From contig JAMXDE010000025.1 of assembly GCA_026770025.1 (NCBI GenBank), forward strand, positions 682,001-746,000: a stretch of DNA of 64,000 nucleotides, written 5' to 3'. Below are positions 9,781 through 18,928 of the stretch, one piece after another. The position numbers and the translations under genes were made by a program. The first letter of the stretch is position 1. Each line of letters opens with the position of its first letter. This DNA is from Craspedostauros australis (taxonomy: Eukaryota; Bacillariophyta; Bacillariophyceae; Mastogloiales; Achnanthaceae). The notes under the pieces were generated by a model that saw nothing but the letters and a program-made list of their open reading frames with translations, did no database searches and was not told where the DNA came from.

Positions 9781-12012
9781 TTAGATTCCAGGGATCCTGA
9801 TTATTTCCAATGGTGTGAGGAGACCAACCTCAGTTGGAAGCGGCCTAGTGAAGTTGGTCCGTTCTAGATCAAGAAAGGTGAGCGCTGTCAGCTGGCCGAT
9901 CTCAGATGGAAGCTGCCCAGTGAAGCCACTAGATTCCAGATCAAGATAGGTGAGATCTGTCAGCTGACCAATCTCGGATGGAAGCCGCCCAGAAAATTTG
10001 GTCCATTCCAGATCAAGAAAGGCGAGAGCCGTCAGCTGACCAATCTCGGATGGAAGCTGCGCAGTGAAATCAGTGGGCCCCAAATCAAGAAAAGCGAGAG
10101 CTGCCAGCTGACCAATCTCGGATGGTAGCTGCCCAGTAAAGTGCGTCTGCTCCAGGTCAAGATGTTGCAATTTTGTCAGCTGACCAATCTCAGATGGGAA
10201 CTGCGCAGTCAAGTTGGTCGATCCCAGATCAAGAAAGGTGAGCTCTGACAGCTGACCAATCTCGGATGGAAGCCGCCCAGTGATTTTGGTCGATTCTAGA
10301 TCAAGAAAGGTGAGTGCTGTCAGCTGACCAATCTCGGATGGAAGCTGCCCAGTGAAATCAGCAGGCCCCAAATCAAGAAAGGTGAGTGCTGACAGCTGAC
10401 CAATCTCGGATGGAATCTGTCCAATGAGATTGGTGAAATCCAGGTCAAGAGACGCGAGTGCTGTCAACTGACAAATCTCAGTTGGAAACCGCCCAGTGAA
10501 GCGCGTCCGTTCCAGGTCAAGATGTTGCAATACTGTCAGCTGCCCAATCTCAGATGGGAACTGTGCAGTGAATTTGGTCGATTCTAGATCAAGAAAGGTG
10601 AGTGCTGTCAACTGACCAATCTGGGATGGAAGCTGTCCCGTGAAGTCAGTAGTTCCCAAATCAAGAAAAGCGAGAGCTGACAGCTGACTAATCTCGGATG
10701 GAAGCTGCCCAGTGAAATCAGTAGGCCCCAAATCAAGAAAGGTGAGTGCTGTCAGCTGACCAACCTCGGATGGAAGCCGCCAAGTGAATTTGGTCCATTC
10801 TAGATCAAGCAAGGTGAGTGCTGTCAGCTGACCAATCTCGGATGGAAGCTGCCCAGTGAAATCAGTGGACCCCAAATCAAGAAAAGCGAGAGCTGACAGC
10901 TGACCAATCTTGGATGGAAGTGGTCCAGCGAAGTTGTTGGAATCCAGTTCAAGATGTGTCAATTGTGTAAGTTGATACAATTCTGACGGAAACGCGCCTC
11001 GCAGTTCCATGTACACTAGAGTTAGCTCTGATAGCATACTCAACATGCCAATGTGACTGAAGATGATACCATCGATCTGTCCGCGAGTGCTGGAAGTCAT
11101 TTTCATTGACCATTTCTCAAGGTGTGAGAGATGATACAGGGCTGGATCGAGCGTGCCCCGCATGCCTTCATCACCCAAAGCTACTTGTACCACATGGCCA
11201 TTGTCGCATGTCACACCACCAGAGGAAGAGTGCCAGTCACATACGTCAGCATCTGATAGAAAGCCCATCTTGTCGTTCCACTTGGCTCCATCGAGTGAGT
11301 AGTATATGCTCACCACTGCATAGTACTCCAATAGACGTGTGGCATTGGCTTGTGCATCTTCCGCGATCAATGATGTGAGATCTGGGTGGTTGCTGTTTGC
11401 CATCCAGTTCAACGTCTGGTGTGCAGTGCTGGTTGGGCTGGCGAGTATGGTTGTATCGACGAAGGTAGGGTCTTCTTGGAGTGTGGACAGGAGCACCTCC
11501 CAAACGGTGAAGAAAGCATCCGATTGATCGAAGCTGTACGTTGGGTTGGACGAGGGTAGATCACTCGGTGCATCTGAGGGTAGATCACTTGGTACATCTG
11601 AGGGTAGATCTGAGGGTAGATCACTTGGCATATCTGAGGGCAGATCACTTGGTATATCTGAGGGTAGATCACTCGGTATATCTGAGGGTAGATCACTTGG
11701 TATCTCCGTCGGTGAGTGGGTTGGATATTGTGATGGCCGATCACTCGGTATCTCCGTCGGTGTGAGGGTTGGATTTTGTGATGGTCGAGCAGTAGGGGCA
11801 TTTGTGTTGTTGTTGCTGCTGCTCTCGTCACTTAGGAGAAACACTACGACTGCTGCAATGGCACCAGCTACACCAGCTACACCGGCGACCAGGAACGCCA
11901 AAGGAACCCTCCTACCTCCACAGGTCCATCCTGCCTCCTGAGCACGTGGTTCAGGATTCTCATCACCTCCATCGACGAGGTTTGCACCTGGCAGTGTAGG
12001 CAACGTATTCAT
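9781..12012 (-). CDS. membrane-anchored leucine-rich-repeat protein
   Basis: 743 residues from ATG 12012. The frame extends further upstream but only through minisatellite sequence, so this start (MNTLPTLPGANL) is preferred. The N-terminal tail is followed by one transmembrane helix at about residues 36-60. Next comes a Pro/Ser/Asp stalk with tandem IPSDLPSD units (about 85-155), then a cap region (YYSLDGAKWNDK, DVCDWHSSSGGVTCDNG) typical of plant-like LRR N-caps. About 16 tandem 24-residue leucine-rich repeats follow, of the form LPSEIGQLTALTFLDLGSTD. There is no kinase domain. Such LRR ectodomains usually bind other proteins or glycans, so a surface recognition or adhesion role is likely. 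The repeats are very alike in DNA (72-bp units), pointing to recent internal expansion. Confidence 0.85.
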   Translation of the reverse strand: MNTLPTLPGANLVDGGDENPEPRAQEAGWTCGGRRVPLAFLVAGVAGVAGAIAAVVVFLLSDESSSNNNTNAPTARPSQNPTLTPTEIPSDRPSQYPTHSPTEIPSDLPSDIPSDLPSDIPSDLPSDMPSDLPSDLPSDVPSDLPSDAPSDLPSSNPTYSFDQSDAFFTVWEVLLSTLQEDPTFVDTTILASPTSTAHQTLNWMANSNHPDLTSLIAEDAQANATRLLEYYAVVSIYYSLDGAKWNDKMGFLSDADVCDWHSSSGGVTCDNGHVVQVALGDEGMRGTLDPALYHLSHLEKWSMKMTSSTRGQIDGIIFSHIGMLSMLSELTLVYMELRGAFPSELYQLTQLTHLELDSNNFAGPLPSKIGQLSALAFLDLGSTDFTGQLPSEIGQLTALTLLDLEWTKFTWRLPSEVGQLTALTFLDLGPTDFTGQLPSEISQLSALAFLDLGTTDFTGQLPSQIGQLTALTFLDLESTKFTAQFPSEIGQLTVLQHLDLERTRFTGRFPTEICQLTALASLDLDFTNLIGQIPSEIGQLSALTFLDLGPADFTGQLPSEIGQLTALTFLDLESTKITGRLPSEIGQLSELTFLDLGSTNLTAQFPSEIGQLTKLQHLDLEQTHFTGQLPSEIGQLAALAFLDLGPTDFTAQLPSEIGQLTALAFLDLEWTKFSGRLPSEIGQLTDLTYLDLESSGFTGQLPSEIGQLTALTFLDLERTNFTRPLPTEVGLLTPLEIIRIPGI
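11561..11705 (-). repeat. 24-bp coding tandem repeat (Pro-Ser-Asp stalk)
   Basis: About six imperfect 24-bp units encode alternating IPSDLPSD octapeptides in the stalk of the LRR protein. Copy number is likely to vary between alleles. Confidence 0.7.
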
Positions 12013-12147
12013 TGTTGGATATGAATGTGGCTGCGGCTGCAACTGCGGTTGTGTCAGTGAGTTTTGCGTCGATCGCACCAGTGACAAAGATGTGAATGGC
12101 ACGTGCGCAACTTGGGCTCTCTCTCTCTCGAGTGTGCGTGGTGGTGG

Positions 12148-12240
12148 TTGATGGATGAGGGGTGTTGATGGATGAGGGGTGTTGATGGATGAGGGGTGTT
12201 GATGGATGAGGGGTGTTGATGGATGAGGGTGTTGATGGAT
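12148..12240. repeat. 17-bp minisatellite
   Basis: TTGATGGATGAGGGGTG repeated about five times in near-perfect tandem, 130-230 bp upstream of the LRR start codon on the minus strand. It probably lies in the promoter or 5' leader. It also keeps a spurious frame open upstream of the true start. Confidence 0.8.
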
Positions 12241-12630
12241 TGTGAGGGTGAGGAAATAAATGTTCCAAACGAGTTCAGGCATGTCGGCAAGATCAATGTT
12301 CGGCGAGGCAGAGAGAGCAACTTCGCTTCTCTGCAGCAACAATGCCTTGATCGCACTCATCAGTGGGGGCGTGGTGGCATTTGCACCACGTTTGTCATTT
12401 GCATCCGTGACGGTGGTAGTGGGCAGCCGAGGTGTCAACCATTGGTAGTGGTACCCTTTCGTACCGTTTCGTACGTATTGATGCTGCGTCATCCCCCATC
12501 GCACACGCTGTCCTCGTACCACGCACTCTGACACTCATCCTTCGACTTCCACAGATGTTCTTTACTTTCACGCACACGGACCGAACAGCCAAAGCGGTAA
12601 TACTCATCCTCGTCTTTGTTCGCATGCTAG

Positions 12631-13050
12631 GTCGCACGCTCGGAAGGCGATGGGTGGAGTGCGAGCTATCAACAATACATCGAGGCACGAGTCGTCAATG
12701 CAAACATAGAAACAGAAGGCAAGGCAGACACATCCGCTCCTATGATCGCATGCATGATCGCATGCTATGATCGCACCCTCGGAAGGCGATGGGAAGAGTG
12801 CGAACTACCAACAAGACATCAAGGAATGAGTCTTCAATGCAAACAGAGAAACAGAAGGCAAGGCAGACACATTCGCTCTCGTGATCGCATTCTAGGTCGC
12901 ACGCTCGGAAGGCGATGGGCAGAGTGCGAACAACCAACAAGACATCGAGGAATGCGTCTCCAATGCAAACAGAGAAACAGAAGGCAAGGTAGACACATTC
13001 GCTCTCGTGATCGCATGCTAGGTCGCACGCTTGGAAGGCGATGGGTCCAG
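12631..13050. repeat. 126-bp tandem repeat, about 3.3 copies
   Basis: The marker GGAAGGCGATGGG recurs at about 12642, 12781, 12907 and 13033, giving spacings of 139, 126 and 126 bp; the first unit has a 13-bp insertion of a local GCATGATCGC duplication. Because 126 is a multiple of three, frames on both strands stay open. The minus frame at 12740-13132 shows a Cys-rich 42-residue repeat (HESECVCLAFCFSVC). I treat that frame as a by-product of the repeat, not as a proven gene. Confidence 0.8.
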
Positions 13051-13382
13051 TACAGGTAACGAAAGAGGTGACCCGCAAAGGCTCCTTTTGAGCGTTGCGC
13101 TGATGATCCCTTCGACATGCAATCCACGACAATGACGATGAGAACGATTTCCGAAGAAAGTGGTATGATGTATTTTATTTACCGGATATCCCACACACCA
13201 CGACAAACAGTTCGACCTTCAGTCGTCCGATCAACAAAGAAATCAAACGAAAGTCGGCAAAACGAGTCTCCGAAAATTGGCGCCAAACAAAACAACACGT
13301 CGGAACAGACGTGCAGTCGCAAGCCCATGATTAGACCTCTCTGGACTGCTGAAAGAACGTGCGCGGATGCGCTGATGCCAAC
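13051..13382. other. intergenic upstream of broken glycosyltransferase gene
   Basis: No gene or clear motif is seen. Confidence 0.4.
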
Positions 13383-14893
13383 ATGAGGAGGTCACCAGTA
13401 GTCGTATCAGTATCATCATCATCGACACCTTGGTCGGTCGGCCCGATCCTTCGGACGGTCCTTGCCATCGCCATCTTCCTCAGCCTTGCGCAGATCTCAT
13501 CGCTCCGCTTCATATCCAACCTCTTCGATGTCCCTGATGTCATCATCACATCGTCCAAGGGGGATGGTAACACAGCCACAGCCACAGCCACAGCCACAGC
13601 CACACGCTCCCAATGGCCGGAAGCCGCTCAGTCAGGACTGTCGGGCGTGCTGAAGATGCCACCGTTCGACGCGATCCACGGCTTCTCAACAGGCCACAGA
13701 CCGCGCGGTTCATGGTAGGGTACAGCAAGGATAATCTGCTGCAGGGTCGCGGAGTGTCATTCGCGGACAACGAGGACGGGACCGTCGGCATGACAACGTT
13801 CCCTGCTGCGTCATCCACAGCGAACGACAGCACGCAACGGTTTGCTGGCATGACGCGAGAACAGCCCAGCAATGGCTATTCGGCCGCGTGGCTCGTCACC
13901 GTCAACCGCTTGCTCAGCAATGGCTGCATCAGCCTGTAGCATCTTCATGAAGCCAAGAGCATAAACCTAGAGTTTGGTCACTTCGCCATGAGCGCGAAGA
14001 GCTGGAATCTGCAAGCCGTCGACATGTTCGATTTCTTCGTGCATCATCTGTCGTACTACGAGAAGATCACGGGCAGGAGCGCGGAGCTGCTGGACGATAC
14101 GATCCAGCTGTTGGAAGGCATGCAGGATGACTACAAGCGCAACGCCTTCTACAACAATGCCTCGGAGCAACGTAACGGACACATCTTGGCGATCGTAGCG
14201 TACTACGCGGTCAAGCTCGGCGGCCCGGAATAGCGACGCAGCCAGCTGTTCCTCAACATCACAGTCAAGACGGTGGCGGCCGTGTTCCCAGATGTTGTCG
14301 TATTCGTGGGAGATCCATCCGACTACGACTACGTCGCGCAAAGGAGCGGTCTCAATCGGTATCTGTATGACGTGCAGTTCATCAAGGATCTGCGGTCGTT
14401 CGATCGCTTGACGTGCGGCACATCGATCACGGCGAAGGAGCTGCTGCGGCAGAATGTGTACAGCCAGGATGAGTTTGATTTCGTCTACTACACCGAAGCC
14501 GACGAGCTGCCTCACATGCGCGACGTGCACTACTTGCTGCGGCATGCGCTGCAGCCAGCACCTACTGGTCGATTCTTGTCGTCCGTCATCATTCCGCATC
14601 GTGGCCAGCCCATTTCGATTGCGTCGGATGTGTCGCAGGTGACTTTGGAGACGCACAAGAAGAGGTACGATGACGTAGACTTGGGTGGCAAGCGCGTGGT
14701 GCATGACGTGCCAGATCTCATGTCGAGCAGCTGCTGCTTTGATCGTCCCAACATCTGTCACGGACCCTTCGTCAGCCCGAAGGAGTTCATTTCCATCACA
14801 AATTCCGCGCTGGAGCTGTTCCGGCAGCACCACAGCTTCTCGCATGTGGCTGGCACGGGCAACATCTTCAAGAAGATGTTCCGCCTGTGTTAA
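13383..14893 (+). pseudogene. type II membrane glycosyltransferase-like gene, broken
   Basis: Starts at ATG 13383 with a short cytosolic tail and a signal anchor (VGPILRTVLAIAIFLSLAQ). Coding character then moves from frame 3 to frame 2 near 13683 and continues in frame 2 to 14893, interrupted by in-frame TAG codons at 13937-13939 and 14231-14233. The sequence around both stops reads as continuous protein (NLEFGHFAMSAKSWNLQAVD before, VAAVFPDVVVFVGD after). The C-terminal part contains DEFDFVYYTEADELPHMRDV, like the acidic DxD-type sugar-nucleotide site of glycosyltransferases. Three lesions argue for a pseudogene; unrecognised introns are a weaker alternative. A (CACAGC)n repeat at 13571-13600 lies in the N-terminal part. 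Family not recognised. Confidence 0.6.
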
Positions 14894-16420
14894 ATGTCAA
14901 GCCCGCGGCAGATGTGCTTGTCTTCGTTGGCGTGATGGTGACGTCGACGGCGTTGATGACGGCGATGTTTGTGTTGGTTTGGAGCTGAGCCAATTGAGAT
15001 GATTGCTCGAAGTTATCTGCTCGCTCAGCACGTCCACCAAGACTCACCAACTACCAAGCAGGGGGGTGCCAACAGACTTACCGCCTGACCGACCAGCCAA
15101 CATCATCATCATCTGCGTGACAGACCACCATGTTGTTGGTGGCCGTCTCCAGCATGCCGCGACAACGCGTCGGCGCCAAGCAATCATTACAACAAGTCTC
15201 CCATCCTCAAATTAATCACGGCGCCATCGATGGGATCGTTGCGACGCAATACTGGCAACGATTTTGCAGCTGCATCCAGGCTGTGCCGATACAATGTTTT
15301 GCTCAGAACAATTGGGCCGTCGAGTGTGGTATCCACCATCTCCAGCGCGTGTAGCAAATGATCGAGTGGTGCCGTCAATGTCCCTTGGTTCATCCATAGT
15401 TCCAAGAGGCAAGGTGATACAAGCCGTCATCGTGCAGCCTTCGTCGGCAAGTGAGGTGCACTTGGGCTGTTCCATCCCATTTGTATTGCACGAATTGCAA
15501 GTTTGATTCAACGCACGCCATACGAGTATGAGAAGAGTCAGAGCGTTGCAAAAACCCCATGAAACCTAAACTGCTCGGAACCACCTATCCAGTTGATTCT
15601 CTCCGTATCACGAAAGTGACCGCAATCATGCACGTCGTTTTTACACTGCCGCGACAGATTCCAGGACGATGAGAGCGAGTGCGTAACGTTGTGTTGCGAT
15701 GCATTAGTTGGTTACATAGCCGGAGATGTCAATATCCACTTATTGCCGCCGTCGTCTTCCACCTGCTCTTCGCCGTCTTCGTCAGCATCGTGACCATCAT
15801 CATCATCACCAATATTCTGATCTACCAATACTCCGTCATTGGTCCGATCGTCAGCATGATGGTCATCGGTGCTTTCCTGATTCTGATGATGAGAATGATC
15901 AGCGCCGTCTTCTATTCGTGCATCCGCCATCTCCTCACCTTCGGTGCCTGCTCATCTTCATCATCGTTGCCGTTGCCGTTTGTGTTGCCATCACCTGCCA
16001 TCTCGTCAGGTTCGATGTCGATGGCAACCATTCCTTCTGCACCATGCGCCTCCGCGGTCGTGTCCGTCCGCATGGCCAAGGCGCGCAATTTCCACGCCTG
16101 CTTCTGTTTGGCATCCACTGTCCAGCGACGATGGGAATCAGCTTCCTGCCACAATCCCAAAATGGAGTTGCGTCCTGACGCAAGGTTTTTCCCTTGTGGA
16201 TATTTATCGTATTGGATTCAGGGAACGACTTTTTGCCAACCACGCGATAGTGAAGATCCAACCGAGGCGGTGGGTTGAGCCGATAACGTACGACCCAGAG
16301 CTCAAACACAACATAGAATATTTGTATGACTTGTATGATTAGGAAGCCAAAGCTCTATTATATTTCTATGGCTGCCTCTTCCATTCTTTTCTATTTTCTC
16401 TTTGCTTCCGTCGCCACCGC
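14894..16420. other. intergenic with weak minus-strand coding signals
   Basis: No gene can be defended. On the minus strand, 16309-16130 (NPPPRLDLHYRVVGKKSFPE), 16130-15912 (an acidic stretch, GNTNGNGNDDEDEQ) and 15930-15712 (Asp/His-rich) have protein-like composition but lie in different frames, so they could be a decayed or intron-split acidic protein. A minus frame at 15187-15405 (LDGPIVLSKTLYRHSLDAAA) also looks protein-like but is short and unrecognised. Confidence 0.25.
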
Positions 16421-18013
16421 TCATTCGAAGATGCTCATCTCTTCGCTTGCGACTGCGTTCGCGTCATCGACGCTGGACAGCAGATCCGACTTCTCCGCAG
16501 GATCCGACCACGCCACCACCACCTTGCGGCCCTTGTCATACGTCGGCTGACGACCGTGCGATGTCGAAAAGTTGTCGATCATCACCAGATCGCCCTGCTG
16601 CCAACGATTGAACACCATGTTCCTGTGGATGGCGCTGCGGATGACGTGCATCTCCCGCGGCGAGATGGCGCTGCCATCGCCGAAGGTCACGTGCAGGGCC
16701 ATCTTCTGGCGCAGTAGACCGTACCAGATCATGGAGAACGCCGTCACGCGCGCAGCATGCCACAGCAGTCGCCATTGCTTGGTGCGTCGGAAGGCAGCGA
16801 GCAGCTCGGCAGGGAACGTGGTGGGATGGAAGACCTGCGCATGGTTGAACCACACTGGCTGCTTGGTCTGCGGATGCAGCTGGAAGGCATCCGACACGTA
16901 CTCGCTGACGAAGGTGTCGTTGTTCTTGCCTTCCCATTGCATGGTGAGGTCCTCCTCCTTGGCGAGGGCCTCGACGACGGCCTTGTCAGTGGTTCCAAAC
17001 ACATCCGACCAACCTTGCATGGCTGCCACGTCGTGCGTCCAACGCGCCCCGTTCTTGTGATGCGTGCGCGTGTACTTCAGTTTCTTTGTCAGCAGCTTTT
17101 CAAACAGTTTGGGCGCCCTCGTCTGGATGTCGGTGTAGACCTTGCGAAAGTCCGCGAGTGCCGTCTCACCGCCGGCCGTCTTGGGTGCCTGCAGGGCGCT
17201 GAAGAAGAGCTGCTTTGGTGGGGCGGGCAGGAAGCTCATTTCGATGTGCTGCGCGATGGGAAAGTACGACGGTGCCTCGGCGGCCGAGAAGATGTAGTTG
17301 GTGTTGGGCTGCACGTCGCGCGGTGATGTTCCGCGGTATTGATTGTTGAGGTTGGGCTGGTAGGATTGGATGGCGGCCTCGACGTCGCTCGCCTGTTGGA
17401 TGTCGAATCCGCGGAAGAGGATGGCACCGTAGTGCAGCATCTGTCGATCGAGCCATTCTCGATGCGTCTTCATGAAGGTCTGGAGGAACTGCAATGATGA
17501 TGATTGGTCTGTGCTGGGAGAGATGACCAAGGGCATACTTGCAGTATTGGCGGAGTCATTGATATTCCTCTCGCTTCCCCTTTGTCTTTGTCTTCGGCTT
17601 CCGTTTTGCGTTTGCGTTTGGCCATCAGGTTTGTCGCTGAGGAGCGAGATGGTGACACCATGTAGCTGGGGAAGAGTGTCGATGTGTGTGTTGATGCGTG
17701 CGTCAATGTCGAGAATGTCGGAAGGAGTGACCATGGCAGGCAGGAATGCTGTGGATGGCTGTTGTGTCAGCTCACGATCAACATCGGATCCATCATGCTG
17801 CCATGCATGTGACTTGTGATTGTCTTGATCTGTGTCGCACTCGGGGCACAGCTGATAGTGCAAGGGATGTCCAGAGATGAGTTTCGTGCTTGGCTGTCGG
17901 ATCCTTGGTGTCATCGTGAAAGCAGATGCGAATGGAGATGTGTCATGCTGACCGATGAGGGCTGCTGCCAAGAGCACGGTCGCGAGCACGGATGTTGTTC
18001 GTTTCAGTCCCAT
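16421..18013 (-). CDS. TauD/TfdA-family Fe(II)/2-oxoglutarate-dependent dioxygenase, probably plastid-targeted
   Basis: 530 residues from ATG 18013; the frame extends 39 codons upstream but only this start gives a clean signal peptide (LATVLLAAALIG). The peptide is followed by SPFASAFTM, an ASAF-type motif that directs diatom proteins into the plastid. The C-terminal 350 residues are the dioxygenase: iron ligands in QHIEMSF (H about 256, E about 258) and the distal His in SHGRQPTYDKGRKVV (about 486), with the following Arg expected to hold 2-oxoglutarate. The HxE form rather than HxD resembles the SyrP-like branch. Substrate unknown. A Gln/Arg/Ser-rich low-complexity linker lies at about residues 130-160. 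Confidence 0.85.
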   Translation of the reverse strand: MGLKRTTSVLATVLLAAALIGQHDTSPFASAFTMTPRIRQPSTKLISGHPLHYQLCPECDTDQDNHKSHAWQHDGSDVDRELTQQPSTAFLPAMVTPSDILDIDARINTHIDTLPQLHGVTISLLSDKPDGQTQTQNGSRRQRQRGSERNINDSANTASMPLVISPSTDQSSSLQFLQTFMKTHREWLDRQMLHYGAILFRGFDIQQASDVEAAIQSYQPNLNNQYRGTSPRDVQPNTNYIFSAAEAPSYFPIAQHIEMSFLPAPPKQLFFSALQAPKTAGGETALADFRKVYTDIQTRAPKLFEKLLTKKLKYTRTHHKNGARWTHDVAAMQGWSDVFGTTDKAVVEALAKEEDLTMQWEGKNNDTFVSEYVSDAFQLHPQTKQPVWFNHAQVFHPTTFPAELLAAFRRTKQWRLLWHAARVTAFSMIWYGLLRQKMALHVTFGDGSAISPREMHVIRSAIHRNMVFNRWQQGDLVMIDNFSTSHGRQPTYDKGRKVVVAWSDPAEKSDLLSSVDDANAVASEEMSIFE

Positions 18014-18928
18014 GGTTGTTCTCTTGTTTGTTCGTTGGAAGGGTTTGGTTGTGCGTGGGGACATGTAGTATTGTAATATGCTGTTGATGTTGTTCGTGTT
18101 GTGATCGATTGATTTGATGTTGTGACTCAATGAAGAGTACGTATGTTTCTGTTGTTTCTGTTGTTTCTGTTGTTCTTGTGTTTGCTTTCGTTTGACCGGA
18201 TCGCAATTTTGTGAGAGGAAGAGATGTCACAAGATCCGTTTCGTGGTGCGTTGATGTGGTTGATGTGGTTGTTTCGGTTCTGTTCTCTTTTGTTCATGAG
18301 CACAAGAACATCGAACAAAATCGAACAGACGAAATCGATTGATTCGATTGCATTAGACACAAGAACGAGAATAGACTAATGTATAGTCTGTCCGACGTCC
18401 GTGCAAGGTTGTCTCCAACAAATGGGAAAACATCACAACGAGAAGTCACGTGATGTTTCTCGTTGTCAACAAGGAGGATTGCGCACAAATGAGCGAAATC
18501 ACATTGGCCATCGCTTTGCGTGCCATCAGTATCGGCAGAGGGAGGACGTGTGAGTATAGTAGAGAGTAAACATACTCATACTCATACCACGCTGGCTTGA
18601 CATAGACTACCATACGCTGACATACATTGGCATTGGCATTGGCGCTGGTTTTAGCGCTGGTGTTGGTGCTGCAGGTGACATTGGCGGCCATCAGAGGCCC
18701 GAAGCTGCCTGAGATCACCAAAGATCACCTGAAAGAGAACCGGCGAAGCAACGCAGCAAGGCAGCAAGGCAGCAGGGGAGGCTGGCAAAGATCCGGATCC
18801 GTTCTTGGATTGGAGAAACGAGGACGCAGGATCGGTCCGAGCAGTGCACTGCCAACAGCTCCATCGGCATCGTCCAAAGCATCAGCTAGAACCTCTTGTC
18901 AGCCACAGCCGAATCGCCACAAAGCACG
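18014..18928. other. divergent intergenic region between dioxygenase and NAA25
   Basis: No gene is seen. It contains a 9-bp repeat GTTTCTGTT three times at about 18146-18172, and a purine-rich stretch just before the NAA25 start. It presumably holds promoters for both flanking genes, which are transcribed away from each other. Confidence 0.5.

Noticed and set aside
12013..12534. N-terminal extension of the LRR protein frame
   Set aside because: It is mostly translated 17-bp minisatellite and gives His/Pro/Ser repeats; the ATG at 12012 gives a sensible tail before the membrane helix.
12740..13132. Cys-rich 130-codon minus frame
   Set aside because: Its regularity comes from the 126-bp tandem repeat; no signal peptide or independent evidence for a gene.
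13967..14845. 292-codon minus frame
   Set aside because: It lies opposite the glycosyltransferase-like pseudogene, whose plus frame has clear protein motifs.
15679..16278. 199-codon plus frame with hydrophobic stretches
   Set aside because: It starts at GTG and its hydrophobic runs are the complement of Asp/His-rich minus-strand sequence, so it is probably a shadow.
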